Source: Bacteriovoracaceae bacterium UBA4097 (GTDB lineage Bacteria > Bdellovibrionota > Bacteriovoracia > Bacteriovoracales > Bacteriovoracaceae). From it: a stretch of DNA of 12,708 nucleotides. Positions 6,080 to 12,708 of this stretch are shown here, piece by piece (the stretch's first letter is position 1; every line of letters starts with the position of its first letter). Location: contig DFXX01000084.1 of the NCBI GenBank assembly GCA_002381765.1, positions 150 to 12,857 on the forward strand, written 5' to 3'. The notes below the pieces were generated by a model. The model was not told where the DNA came from, did not search any database, and saw nothing but the letters and a program-made list of their open reading frames with translations. The position numbers and the translations under genes are program-made.

Positions 6080-7003
6080 TTAAATGTCGAGTTTTAAAGT
6101 GTAGCCTAGCTTAGGATCAAAATGCCATGCCCGAATCAGACCCGTCAGTGCCACCGCTCTTTGAAAAGCATAGGGATCGGTATTAATAACAATCAACTCT
6201 TTGGTTTTTTCGCGATTTATATTATTCCCTATTATGGCATTTATATCAGCATCAAAATCACCTAAGGAGTAGCCCCAAATAATGAGTCGCTTAGCTTGAT
6301 GAATTAATCGCGAGGCGATGGTATGGGCCGACAGAAGAGCTTCTACAGTGGAGCATCTAAAAGTCTTTAGAATTTTTCTTTGAAATTCAGAGGAGCAATT
6401 TTGGGTGAGCTCCAGGAGTTTATCACAGTCGTAAGCAATATCTTCGATAATTAGCTCTGTGGGAAAAACCAAGCTGTCAGAGAAATCACATCTCCCATGC
6501 AAATAGATGGCCTTCTTCACATTTTCATCCAACCATAATGCATTATCCCAGTTGGTAGTGATGTACACGGCATCATCATCTAAAAATTTCTTGGCCTCTT
6601 CATCATTATTAAGCATCAAGTCCCCTGAGGCTATTCTATATTGCTGGCCAACCTGCTCTCTAATACTGAGAAATTCTTCTATCGATGTTCCTAACCCGGC
6701 ATGTGCCGTTTGATCCGGCTTCATTTCACCACTTTGCCATTGTCGATAAATAGAACCCCTCGCGATCTTGAATTTATAAGAGAGACCAGCCAGCTGGTGC
6801 ATAGCTTCCGAATTTTGCACCCTCAATTTATTTATGACTGGGTGAGAATCCACATGAGCTTGAATCCAATTATCTAAGACATGCCTCAAGGGCATCCATC
6901 CATTGACGAGTGCTCCATTTCCTATCATCACCACAGTTTCTGATGAGATGTTCTCCCTGCCTTTGATTAAATTTTCTTCCTTAAGAGGGCAGAACTGTTG
7001 CAT
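6080..7003 (-). CDS. SIR2-like NAD-binding domain protein
   Basis: A 307-residue cytosolic protein whose motif order fits the SIR2/SIR2-like_2 Rossmann fold. The motifs are VVMIGNGA (24-31, in the place of the GAG-x-S loop), YITTNWD (147-153, the TTNYD motif with the conserved Asn151 and Asp153), YLHG (167-170, the catalytic-type His169), IIWGYSLGDFD (241-251), and VINTDP (272-277). SIR2-like proteins of this type include NADase effectors of anti-phage systems (ThsA, DSR, SIR2-HerA, pAgo-associated SIR2). Here no effector partner, helicase or Argonaute lies beside it. The downstream neighbour is a sugar dehydrogenase 14 bp away. No zinc-ribbon Cys set typical of deacetylase sirtuins is seen. 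The ATG at 7003 has no Shine-Dalgarno sequence but has TAAAGT 6 nt upstream. Fold call fairly good; NADase activity and a defence role are inference. Confidence 0.68.
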   Translation of the reverse strand: MQQFCPLKEENLIKGRENISSETVVMIGNGALVNGWMPLRHVLDNWIQAHVDSHPVINKLRVQNSEAMHQLAGLSYKFKIARGSIYRQWQSGEMKPDQTAHAGLGTSIEEFLSIREQVGQQYRIASGDLMLNNDEEAKKFLDDDAVYITTNWDNALWLDENVKKAIYLHGRCDFSDSLVFPTELIIEDIAYDCDKLLELTQNCSSEFQRKILKTFRCSTVEALLSAHTIASRLIHQAKRLIIWGYSLGDFDADINAIIGNNINREKTKELIVINTDPYAFQRAVALTGLIRAWHFDPKLGYTLKLDI

Positions 7004-7009
7004 GGAATG

Positions 7010-7015
7010 ACTTTA
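7010..7015 (-). promoter_or_regulatory. Putative -10 box (TAAAGT) for a leaderless SIR2-like gene
   Basis: On the minus strand TAAAGT lies exactly 6 nt before the ATG, with no ribosome binding site. It matches TANNNT and 4 of 6 consensus positions. It overlaps one copy of the direct repeat GAATGACTT (7005-7013), whose second copy is at 7052-7060. Confidence 0.35.
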
Positions 7016-7283
7016 ATGAATTCCCTCTTCTGAGTCTTTGGGTTTTGAGTCGAATGACTTAAGAGTGAATCAACCTCTATTTATCATTAAGATTTGTATT
7101 TGCTCTTTCAATCTTGTTTGGGCCTGATTATTACTAAAGTGAAGTAGTCGCCTATTTGTAAAAATTACATCTTACTGCCTTTATTTTAGTCATTTCTACC
7201 CATGTAAGTTTTATGTATCAAGGCCTCCTTAATCAAAACTTAAGGTATATTGCTGCCGCCGTCCCAATACACTAGGAGTTCGT
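7016..7283. other. Divergent intergenic region between SIR2-like and metzincin genes
   Basis: AT-rich region between divergent genes, so it should hold promoters for both. It contains the second GAATGACTT copy (7052-7060; the first is at 7005-7013, next to the SIR2-like start) and the inverted repeat described at 7227-7245. I see no ORF, RNA gene or terminator in it. Confidence 0.5.
7227..7251 (+). promoter_or_regulatory. Inverted repeat abutting a TATATT box, upstream of the metzincin gene
   Basis: CCTTAA (7227-7232) and TTAAGG (7240-7245) form a 6-bp inverted repeat with a 7-bp spacer. TATATT (7246-7251), a 5-of-6 match to the -10 consensus, follows directly. No good -35 is seen 17 bp upstream, so the promoter may depend on an activator or the repeat may be an operator. 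The distance from the box to the GTG is about 32 bp. Confidence 0.35.
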
Positions 7284-9533
7284 GTGAAAAAAATCAAAAC
7301 ATCTGTTCTGGCCATTTGCGCACTAGGGGTGCTCTCTACCGCTTGTGTTAATGTAGGTGATGTCCTCACCTCAAGCAAGAGCAAGAAAAGCAATCGCATT
7401 ACCAATACTTCCAAAGATGTGAATGCACAGATTGGTGACGATAAAGTTACTCTTCAAGTCATAAGCAAGAGTATGTTCCGTCAAGAATCGCTGACAGAAA
7501 AAATGCTTTCACCAAATTCGGAGCAATTTGTGAGGGCCTTAAGGGATGTGCCTCAAGGATATGAAGCTGCTGAAAATGTCACTGCTTCGTCCTCTCTAAG
7601 CAGAATATCTGAAGATACCCTCCTCCTTGGGTTTCCCCTGGGCCTTGTGGGTGAACAGAATATCTTTGGTGGAGTCATTACTGAAGTTTCTGATCTTAAG
7701 AATGAGTCTCTGGGGATGCTGAAACTGACCGATCTCTCTCCCCTACATGTTAAAACTTTATTGACTGGACTTGATACTCCAACTCCTGCCATCACCTTAG
7801 TTGGCTGTGCATCTGAATGTAGTGAGAGCTCTCAGCAACATGCACTCATCAACTTACCAATCGTTGGTTTTAATCAAGAAGCCCAAATGCTAGTAGTGGA
7901 TCTCTCTTCCCTAGGTCATGAATTAGACCTCATGTCGATGTTAGATCCCTCCGGTGAGTATACAAAACTCAAGACGGTTTCCTCTACTACAACTACTTTT
8001 GATTACTCTTTTTCAACACTGGTCTTCGACGTGGCCAGTAGAATGGTGCCTGTAGATACTAAGCCGGAAGATACCAATGTGCCTGTAACCGAGTTTAAAG
8101 TAAGATGGTATCTCAAACTTAATTCGGGCTTTAACCCGGCTTTCACCAGCCGTAATATGACAAAGGGTGTGGGTTATTTCACCACTGAAAGAAGCTCTGA
8201 ACCTAAAATCACAAGATTCTCAACCACCAATGATGGCTCAAGCGTTCACTACTATATAAAGAATGTTCCAGAGATGTGGAAGAAGGCGTTTGCTGAGTCT
8301 CTCGATAAATGGAATGAAGAATTCAGAAAAACCCTAAGTAGAGATCTTCTTACTTATTCCTTCATCGACGCCAATGATCCGCAGAGTAACGAAATTGTCG
8401 CTGGAGATATACGATACAATGTTATCGAGTGGGATCTTAAGAATAAAGCACCTTATGGTGGACTTGGACCTTCCATGGCCAATCAGTTCTCGGGAGAAAT
8501 CTTTTCAGCTAACGTCCTTATCCAGGGTCCCACCATCATTGACCTCTATACTAAATGGTTTAATATCTCTCAAGAAGTTCACAGCTTGAAGAGAAATGGT
8601 CTGGCCAAAGAAGCTAATGAAATGATCAAAGGCTTCCATATGGAAGTTGACACTCTTATGGCCCAACGTAAGCAGCATCAGTTTACCTTAAAGCTGGGTA
8701 AGAACTTAGAAATGAATATCAATGCTCAAAAAATAGAACTGGAAGATCCTATGGTGAAAGGTCACTTTGATCTTGTGCCAGAAGATGTTGATTATAAAGA
8801 ATATATGAATCGCTACTTCAAGGAAATGCTCAAGCATGAACTTGGTCACAATCTTGGTCTTCGCCATAACTTCAAAGGGAATTTAGGGGATAATCAATCC
8901 CGCACTTATGGCTCAGTGTCTAGATCAGTTATGGAATACTTGAGTAGAAACTATCTCTACCTCAATACTATTGGAGTTTACGATTCTATGGCGATTGCTT
9001 ATGGATATGCAGGTAAAGCACCTAAGCACCTAGACTGGTTCTGTACTGATGAAGATCAGGCCGACTCACTTGAGACTATGGCAACCAAGTCTCCAGAATG
9101 CAGTAGCTCGGATAATACCAGTGATCCTTACTCATACTTCGAAGGAAGAATCAAGCGCGCTATCGACCTTCTAGTTGAAACCGGGTCAAATACAGCTCCG
9201 GTATGGAAAACAAGTGAGGTTAAGGCCCAAGTAAGTAGTGCTATCAAGGGTCTAGCTGCCTATGCCCTGAGTGCTGAGAATACCGGAGATTCCTGGACTA
9301 ATTTCTTTGGTAAGGCCAACAGACCGGATGATAAGAAAGATGTGAAAGACTATGTTCTAGCAACTCTTAAAAATAAGCTTTGCGACCCATCTCTTCAGGA
9401 CATTATTGCTGCTAAAGAATCGGTGGAAGCTCAGGAGCTGGCTTCTCAGAACCTGGTTGAGTTAAGAAATGCCATTGCTGCTAGTACCGCTCAATTAAAG
9501 CTATATACGGTCGAGCAATTTAAATGTAATTAG
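7284..9533 (+). CDS. Zinc-dependent metalloprotease lipoprotein (metzincin)
   Basis: A 749-residue predicted lipoprotein protease. The signal peptide ends in LSTAC, so Cys21 would be lipidated; the -4 Leu makes the lipobox slightly relaxed. A Ser/Lys-rich linker follows. The catalytic motif HELGHNLGLRH is at residues 518-528 (His518, Glu519, His522, His528), followed by NFKGN. A downstream SVMEY supplies the Met-turn, together the HExxHxxGxxH...M signature of metzincins. The LRHNFKGN context resembles the bacterial DUF5117/DUF4953 Met-zincin group; the roughly 490-residue N-terminal part would be its prodomain or substrate-binding region. Four Cys after the active site may form disulfides. 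The start is a GTG with AGGAG 5 nt upstream; MKKIKTSV is a normal signal start. It is monocistronic, with a terminator 30 bp after the stop. Likely a surface or periplasmic protease; substrate unknown. Confidence 0.88.
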   Translation: MKKIKTSVLAICALGVLSTACVNVGDVLTSSKSKKSNRITNTSKDVNAQIGDDKVTLQVISKSMFRQESLTEKMLSPNSEQFVRALRDVPQGYEAAENVTASSSLSRISEDTLLLGFPLGLVGEQNIFGGVITEVSDLKNESLGMLKLTDLSPLHVKTLLTGLDTPTPAITLVGCASECSESSQQHALINLPIVGFNQEAQMLVVDLSSLGHELDLMSMLDPSGEYTKLKTVSSTTTTFDYSFSTLVFDVASRMVPVDTKPEDTNVPVTEFKVRWYLKLNSGFNPAFTSRNMTKGVGYFTTERSSEPKITRFSTTNDGSSVHYYIKNVPEMWKKAFAESLDKWNEEFRKTLSRDLLTYSFIDANDPQSNEIVAGDIRYNVIEWDLKNKAPYGGLGPSMANQFSGEIFSANVLIQGPTIIDLYTKWFNISQEVHSLKRNGLAKEANEMIKGFHMEVDTLMAQRKQHQFTLKLGKNLEMNINAQKIELEDPMVKGHFDLVPEDVDYKEYMNRYFKEMLKHELGHNLGLRHNFKGNLGDNQSRTYGSVSRSVMEYLSRNYLYLNTIGVYDSMAIAYGYAGKAPKHLDWFCTDEDQADSLETMATKSPECSSSDNTSDPYSYFEGRIKRAIDLLVETGSNTAPVWKTSEVKAQVSSAIKGLAAYALSAENTGDSWTNFFGKANRPDDKKDVKDYVLATLKNKLCDPSLQDIIAAKESVEAQELASQNLVELRNAIAASTAQLKLYTVEQFKCN

Positions 9534-9563
9534 ATCTAATAATAGATAAACGTAATTAGTTTC

Positions 9564-9587
9564 AGGGGGGCATGAGCTCCCCTTTTT
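9564..9587 (+). terminator. Intrinsic terminator after the metzincin gene
   Basis: AGGGGGGC and GCTCCCCT form an 8-bp stem (one G-U) with an ATGA loop, followed by TTTT and an A/T-rich tail. It lies 30 bp downstream of the stop codon. Confidence 0.85.
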
Positions 9588-9648
9588 ATTTATCCAGACG
9601 GATTTTCTCCCATTAGGGTGTGCTTTTTTTGTTCCCTATCCATGGCAC

Positions 9649-9667
9649 TCTGTTTATTCTAAACAGA
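9649..9667 (+). promoter_or_regulatory. Palindrome and putative leaderless promoter at the adenosine deaminase start
   Basis: TCTGTTTA-TTC-TAAACAGA is a perfect 8-bp inverted repeat whose last base is the A of the ATG. Its centre contains TATTCT (9655-9660), which ends 6 nt before the ATG, so transcription would begin at the start codon. No ribosome binding site is present. A weak -35 (TTGTTC, 9629-9634) is 20 bp away. A palindrome across the -10 box and start point is a typical repressor-operator position. Confidence 0.45.
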
Positions 9668-10896
9668 TGAATAAATATACAGAAGCCTTCCTTAAAGAGA
9701 TGCCTAAGTCTGACCTTCACCTTCACCTGGATGGATCACTGCGAATCCCAACATTGATTGAGATGGCCAAATCCAATAACATTAAGATGCCTTCTTATAC
9801 GGAAGAAGGTTTACGTGATCAGGTTTTCAAAAGCTCCTATGCCAATCTTGGTGAATACCTTCACGGATTCCAATACACCTGTGCGGCCTTAAGAGATTTA
9901 GAAAATATCGAAAGGGCCTGTTATGAACTGGCCATCGATAACCAGAAAGAGAATGTAAACTACATTGAAGTTCGTTTTGCCCCTCAATTGATGATGGATG
10001 CCAGTGCAGGTCTTACCATGGAGACTGTCATGGAAGCCGCTTATAAGGGCTTTGAGAAGGCAAAGAAAGAGTACAATAACAGCACTGAAGTAAAGAATGG
10101 CTCTAAGCCAGAATTTCATTATGGAATAATTAGCTGTGCCATGAGGAAGTTTGGCCCCAAGGGTTACTCTCCTTATTATACCAATTTCTATAAAATGATG
10201 GAATTCTCCAAGGAAATGGAAGTCATTAGAGAAGCTGCCCTTCAGATGGTAAAGGCAGCCGTTAAGATTAGAGATGAAAAAGGCATTCCTATCGTAAGCA
10301 TCGATCTTGCTGGCCAGGAAGATGGTTACCCACCTGGAAAGTTCAAGGATATCTATGCTTATGCCCATAAAAATTTTATGCATAAGACAGTTCACGCCGG
10401 TGAAGCTTATGGAGCTGAAAGTATCTTCCAGGCCATTACTGAGTGTTATGCTGATAGAATAGGTCATGGCTACTATCTCTTCGATGAGGGTAAAATCACC
10501 GATGAAAAGGTCACTGATAAGAAGAAATATCTCTCAGACCTCATTACCTTTGTAGCCGATAAGAGAACGACCATTGAAGTATGCCTAACATCAAATCTTC
10601 AGACCAATCCAGGTATCGGGGATATCAAAAATCATAATTTCAAGCATATGCTTGCTAACCGTATGTCCTTAACTCTCTGTACGGACAACCGTTTGGTGTC
10701 TAACACTAATGTGACGCAAGAGTTTAAGCTGGCGGTTGATAACTTTGACATACCCGTTAAGCACTTGAAAGATATCGTTGCTTATGGCTTTAAAAAGAGC
10801 TTCTACCCGGGTGAGTATATCGAGAAGAGAAACTGGGCAAAGAATGTAATGAAGCATTTTGATGAAGTTGCTAAGAAGCACGATGTGGCCATCTAA
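9667..10896 (+). CDS. add: Adenosine deaminase
   Basis: Hydrolytic deamination of adenosine (and deoxyadenosine) to inosine and ammonia in purine salvage; cytosolic zinc enzyme of the amidohydrolase fold. Visible residues are the zinc-binding HLHLDGS (His18, His20), DLAGQE (213-218), HAGE (His243, catalytic Glu246), RIGHG (His267), CLTSN (306-310) and TDN (339-341, zinc-binding Asp340). At 409 residues it is longer than the 333-residue E. coli enzyme, with Lys-rich insertions around 130-150 and 275-290. The residue after the zinc Asp is Asn341 instead of the usual Asp (TDD); from memory a TDNR variant also occurs in actinobacterial enzymes. There is no Shine-Dalgarno sequence; see the palindrome at its start. 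A related function (for example another purine deaminase) cannot be excluded. Confidence 0.9.
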   Translation: MNKYTEAFLKEMPKSDLHLHLDGSLRIPTLIEMAKSNNIKMPSYTEEGLRDQVFKSSYANLGEYLHGFQYTCAALRDLENIERACYELAIDNQKENVNYIEVRFAPQLMMDASAGLTMETVMEAAYKGFEKAKKEYNNSTEVKNGSKPEFHYGIISCAMRKFGPKGYSPYYTNFYKMMEFSKEMEVIREAALQMVKAAVKIRDEKGIPIVSIDLAGQEDGYPPGKFKDIYAYAHKNFMHKTVHAGEAYGAESIFQAITECYADRIGHGYYLFDEGKITDEKVTDKKKYLSDLITFVADKRTTIEVCLTSNLQTNPGIGDIKNHNFKHMLANRMSLTLCTDNRLVSNTNVTQEFKLAVDNFDIPVKHLKDIVAYGFKKSFYPGEYIEKRNWAKNVMKHFDEVAKKHDVAI

Positions 10897-10927
10897 TTCT
10901 CAACTTAAAAACAATATCGGACATAAA

Positions 10928-10953
10928 AGAAGGGGAGCAATTGCTCCCCTTCT
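10928..10953. terminator. Perfect 26-nt palindrome, bidirectional terminator
   Basis: AGAAGGGGAGCAA is followed directly by its exact complement TTGCTCCCCTTCT. The GC-rich stem lies between the convergent adenosine deaminase gene and the minus-strand gene. On the minus strand it is followed by TTTATG; on the plus strand by CGTTTC, so it is a better terminator for the minus-strand gene, which stops 11 bp away. Confidence 0.85.
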
Positions 10954-10963
10954 CGTTTCATGC

Positions 10964-12708
10964 TTATCTACAAGCTGGATTAGCAGGAATCTTAGTATTC
11001 AGCTGGCTTAAACGCTGACCTTCCACTTTAACCTTGAAAGAGATCTGGCATTTAGTGTCTTGCGAGAAGACTGCTCCCATAATGAACTGGTTTCTAACCA
11101 ATTCCTTACCAATCTGAGCATGAAGTTCAGTCAATTTGGCAGCATCATCAACATTCTTCATACTTACTAGAACGCTTCTGATTCGGGCCAAGCCTTTCTT
11201 CGTTTCATATTCTGCACTCATTCGACATGAGTTAAATGGCGTTTCCTCATCATCATCATTAGTACACAATTCATCAAGATCACCCTTAGCAAAGTAGTTA
11301 TCAACAAGGTTAAGACCCTTATTAACCATGACTTCGGTAAAATTTTGCGCTGAAGCCTGACGAATCAGTTGCTTAGTATAGCCTTCAGGGAAATCCACTT
11401 GAGCTTCAAGATTGATATAACCCAAATTTTCTCCACGATCTAATGAAGGGCTAAAACTGTCAGCAATTCCAAGATCTTTGTGAAGTGTCTTAAGAGCTTT
11501 AGCAAAATGTCTTGAACTAGCTGAATCATTTTCATAGTTCCAAAAGTATGTTGCCTTCTGTTCAGAAGCTTGAACCTTACCATCTTTCACATTTACGGCC
11601 TGACCAGAGTAGAATGAACGAACTAACTTCTTATGATTATGAAAGAAGCGACCATTGTTTTCCTTGAAGAAGATTCCATAATTAAGAGTGGTTTGAGAAT
11701 CATCAGCATATAACTGAGTTTCGCTCTTTCCATAAGTTTTACCGGTCGTCCAATTCGAGATAGCAACCATTGGAATACCTAGAGTAATACCACGTTTCCT
11801 TGATACCTGGGTTAACTGAGAAGACTGAACTTTCTCAACTCCGCTATAAAGACCTCTTTTCGCTAACTCTTGAGCAGGGATAGCATTTCCTGCCATTAAG
11901 CTCTCATAAGCACTTGCAACATCTTTTCCTGCAGCAAAATTGAAGTTAAAAGCAAGTCCTTCAGTAAGTTCTCTTTCACGAGTTGCATCTAGAGCAAGTA
12001 CCGCAACCCCTGTGAACATAGATAGCTTTTTGAGGCTTATTTTATTCATCTGCACATAGGCCTTATTATCGGCAGTCTTAGTGACCAAAGTTCTTACACC
12101 ACCTTCAGCAACAACTGAGCCTCCAACATAAGCAGCGGCCAGTCCCAAACCACCAGTGTAGAGAAGGCCACCAGTACTTTCAAAATAAACACTCTCACCC
12201 GTTTTATAATCATTCAAATGCCGTACCTGGAAAGGCAAGGAAACACTCTTAAGATTGGTAAGCTCGCTCTCATCCTCAGCAAACCGCTCAAAGATAACAG
12301 TCTTGCCTTTAACAGGCGCTATTCCGACTATTCCTGTGGCCAGAGATGCCAGTCCCGTTGCACCCGAAAGATACACCTGAGGAGCAACTCCCATTCCCAC
12401 CATATAAGAGCGCATTTGAGTTAATCTGAATCCATCTCGGTAATTATCAAGAACCAATGGAGAGGAAGCAGTAACCGGTCCTTCAAATGACGTAAGGTTA
12501 ATGATCTTATTTTGGATATCATAATGACCAAAGACTAGAGGAAGAACGCGGGCCTTAAGCTTGGCCTTTTCTTTTTTCTTCTTCTCAGCAGCAGGCTGCT
12601 TTGTTTCAGTTTCAGTTTCAGTTTCTGGATCTGTGTAGGTATCTTCTCCAGTTGAGCTATCACCAGTCGTGCTACCACCAGTCGATTCACCACCTGTAGA
12701 GCTGCCAC
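10964..12708 (-). CDS. Unknown, probably exported protein, 5'-truncated by window edge
   Basis: The family is not recognised. The frame is open from the stop at 10964 to the window edge (580 residues visible), so the gene starts outside. A TTG at 12457 that could look like a start is internal: 83 more in-frame residues precede it. These form a low-complexity linker of STGG/TTGD-type repeats, then (ET)4, then a Lys/Ala-rich stretch, followed by ARVLPLVFGHYDI. The body has Gly/Ala-rich hydrophobic segments (ATGLASLATGIVGIAP and TGGLLYTGGLGLAAAYVGG) and then a long mixed alpha/beta region. Four Cys lie in the last 130 residues (ELCTND, NSCRMS, TKCQIS and the final ACR). A Ser/Thr/Gly linker near the N terminus is typical of lipoproteins or surface proteins that tether a domain to the envelope; this is inference. 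It ends at the bidirectional terminator. Confidence 0.72.
   Translation of the reverse strand, partial: GSSTGGESTGGSTTGDSSTGEDTYTDPETETETETKQPAAEKKKKEKAKLKARVLPLVFGHYDIQNKIINLTSFEGPVTASSPLVLDNYRDGFRLTQMRSYMVGMGVAPQVYLSGATGLASLATGIVGIAPVKGKTVIFERFAEDESELTNLKSVSLPFQVRHLNDYKTGESVYFESTGGLLYTGGLGLAAAYVGGSVVAEGGVRTLVTKTADNKAYVQMNKISLKKLSMFTGVAVLALDATRERELTEGLAFNFNFAAGKDVASAYESLMAGNAIPAQELAKRGLYSGVEKVQSSQLTQVSRKRGITLGIPMVAISNWTTGKTYGKSETQLYADDSQTTLNYGIFFKENNGRFFHNHKKLVRSFYSGQAVNVKDGKVQASEQKATYFWNYENDSASSRHFAKALKTLHKDLGIADSFSPSLDRGENLGYINLEAQVDFPEGYTKQLIRQASAQNFTEVMVNKGLNLVDNYFAKGDLDELCTNDDDEETPFNSCRMSAEYETKKGLARIRSVLVSMKNVDDAAKLTELHAQIGKELVRNQFIMGAVFSQDTKCQISFKVKVEGQRLSQLNTKIPANPACR
12603..12625 (-). 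repeat. Hexanucleotide tandem repeat encoding (Glu-Thr)n
   Basis: GTTTCA is repeated nearly four times in tandem (read on the plus strand), encoding an ETETETE tract on the minus strand. Because the unit is 6 bp, copy-number change would lengthen or shorten the linker without shifting frame. Adjacent DNA (about 12650-12706) has looser CCACCAGT-type repeats that encode the Ser/Thr/Gly linker. Confidence 0.65.

Noticed and set aside
9898..10467. 189-codon minus-strand frame inside adenosine deaminase
   Set aside because: It is antisense to a gene with all catalytic motifs intact, and the product has no recognisable features.
10964..12457. TTG at 12457 as the start of the last minus-strand gene
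   Set aside because: The frame stays open for 83 more codons to the window edge, there is no ribosome binding site before the TTG, and the upstream codons give a coherent linker sequence.

Overview
The window looks like chromosomal DNA of a Gram-negative bacterium of moderate GC. Two proteins carry lipobox signal peptides and several more carry Sec signal peptides. The HELGHNLGLRH-type metzincin lipoprotein and the many small secreted proteins resemble what is found in predatory Bdellovibrionota (Bdellovibrio/Bacteriovorax relatives). That placement is an inference from gene style, not from a marker gene. I see no rRNA, tRNA, CRISPR array, transposase or phage gene.

Layout. Positions 1-1353 (+) hold the 3' part of a NuoF-like NADH-binding flavoprotein gene followed by a complete methylglyoxal synthase gene (mgsA). 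A short-chain dehydrogenase (1356-2318, -) converges on mgsA with only 2 bp between the stop codons. Two small secreted-protein genes follow (2601-3365, +): one Gly/Thr-rich, one strongly acidic. They form a tight operon ending at a clear hairpin. A same-strand run on the minus strand (7003 down to 3420) encodes a SIR2-like protein, a PQQ-dependent aldose-sugar-dehydrogenase-like periplasmic protein, a small single-span membrane protein, a small periplasmic helical protein and a PDZ-domain lipoprotein. A 280-bp divergent intergenic region separates this run from a large plus-strand metzincin lipoprotein (7284-9533). Adenosine deaminase (9667-10896, +) comes next. A perfect 26-nt palindrome then separates it from a convergent, 5'-truncated gene for an unknown, probably exported, protein (10964 to the window edge, -).

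How the genes relate. No single pathway ties the window together. The enzymes are mostly housekeeping or catabolic (redox, methylglyoxal, purine salvage, periplasmic sugar oxidation), and the rest is envelope or secreted material. The candidate defence-type element is the solitary SIR2-like protein, cotranscribed with an unrelated sugar dehydrogenase.

The strongest unexplained pattern concerns gene starts. Every complete gene with a Shine-Dalgarno sequence has GGAG or GAGG placed 5-9 nt before its start. The three genes that lack one (mgsA, the SIR2-like gene, adenosine deaminase) each have a TANNNT hexamer exactly 6 nt before the ATG. This is the geometry expected of a -10 box driving leaderless mRNA. 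Two start codons are corrected here (PDZ lipoprotein at 4229, small membrane protein at 4882), and the last gene is shown to run open to the window edge.
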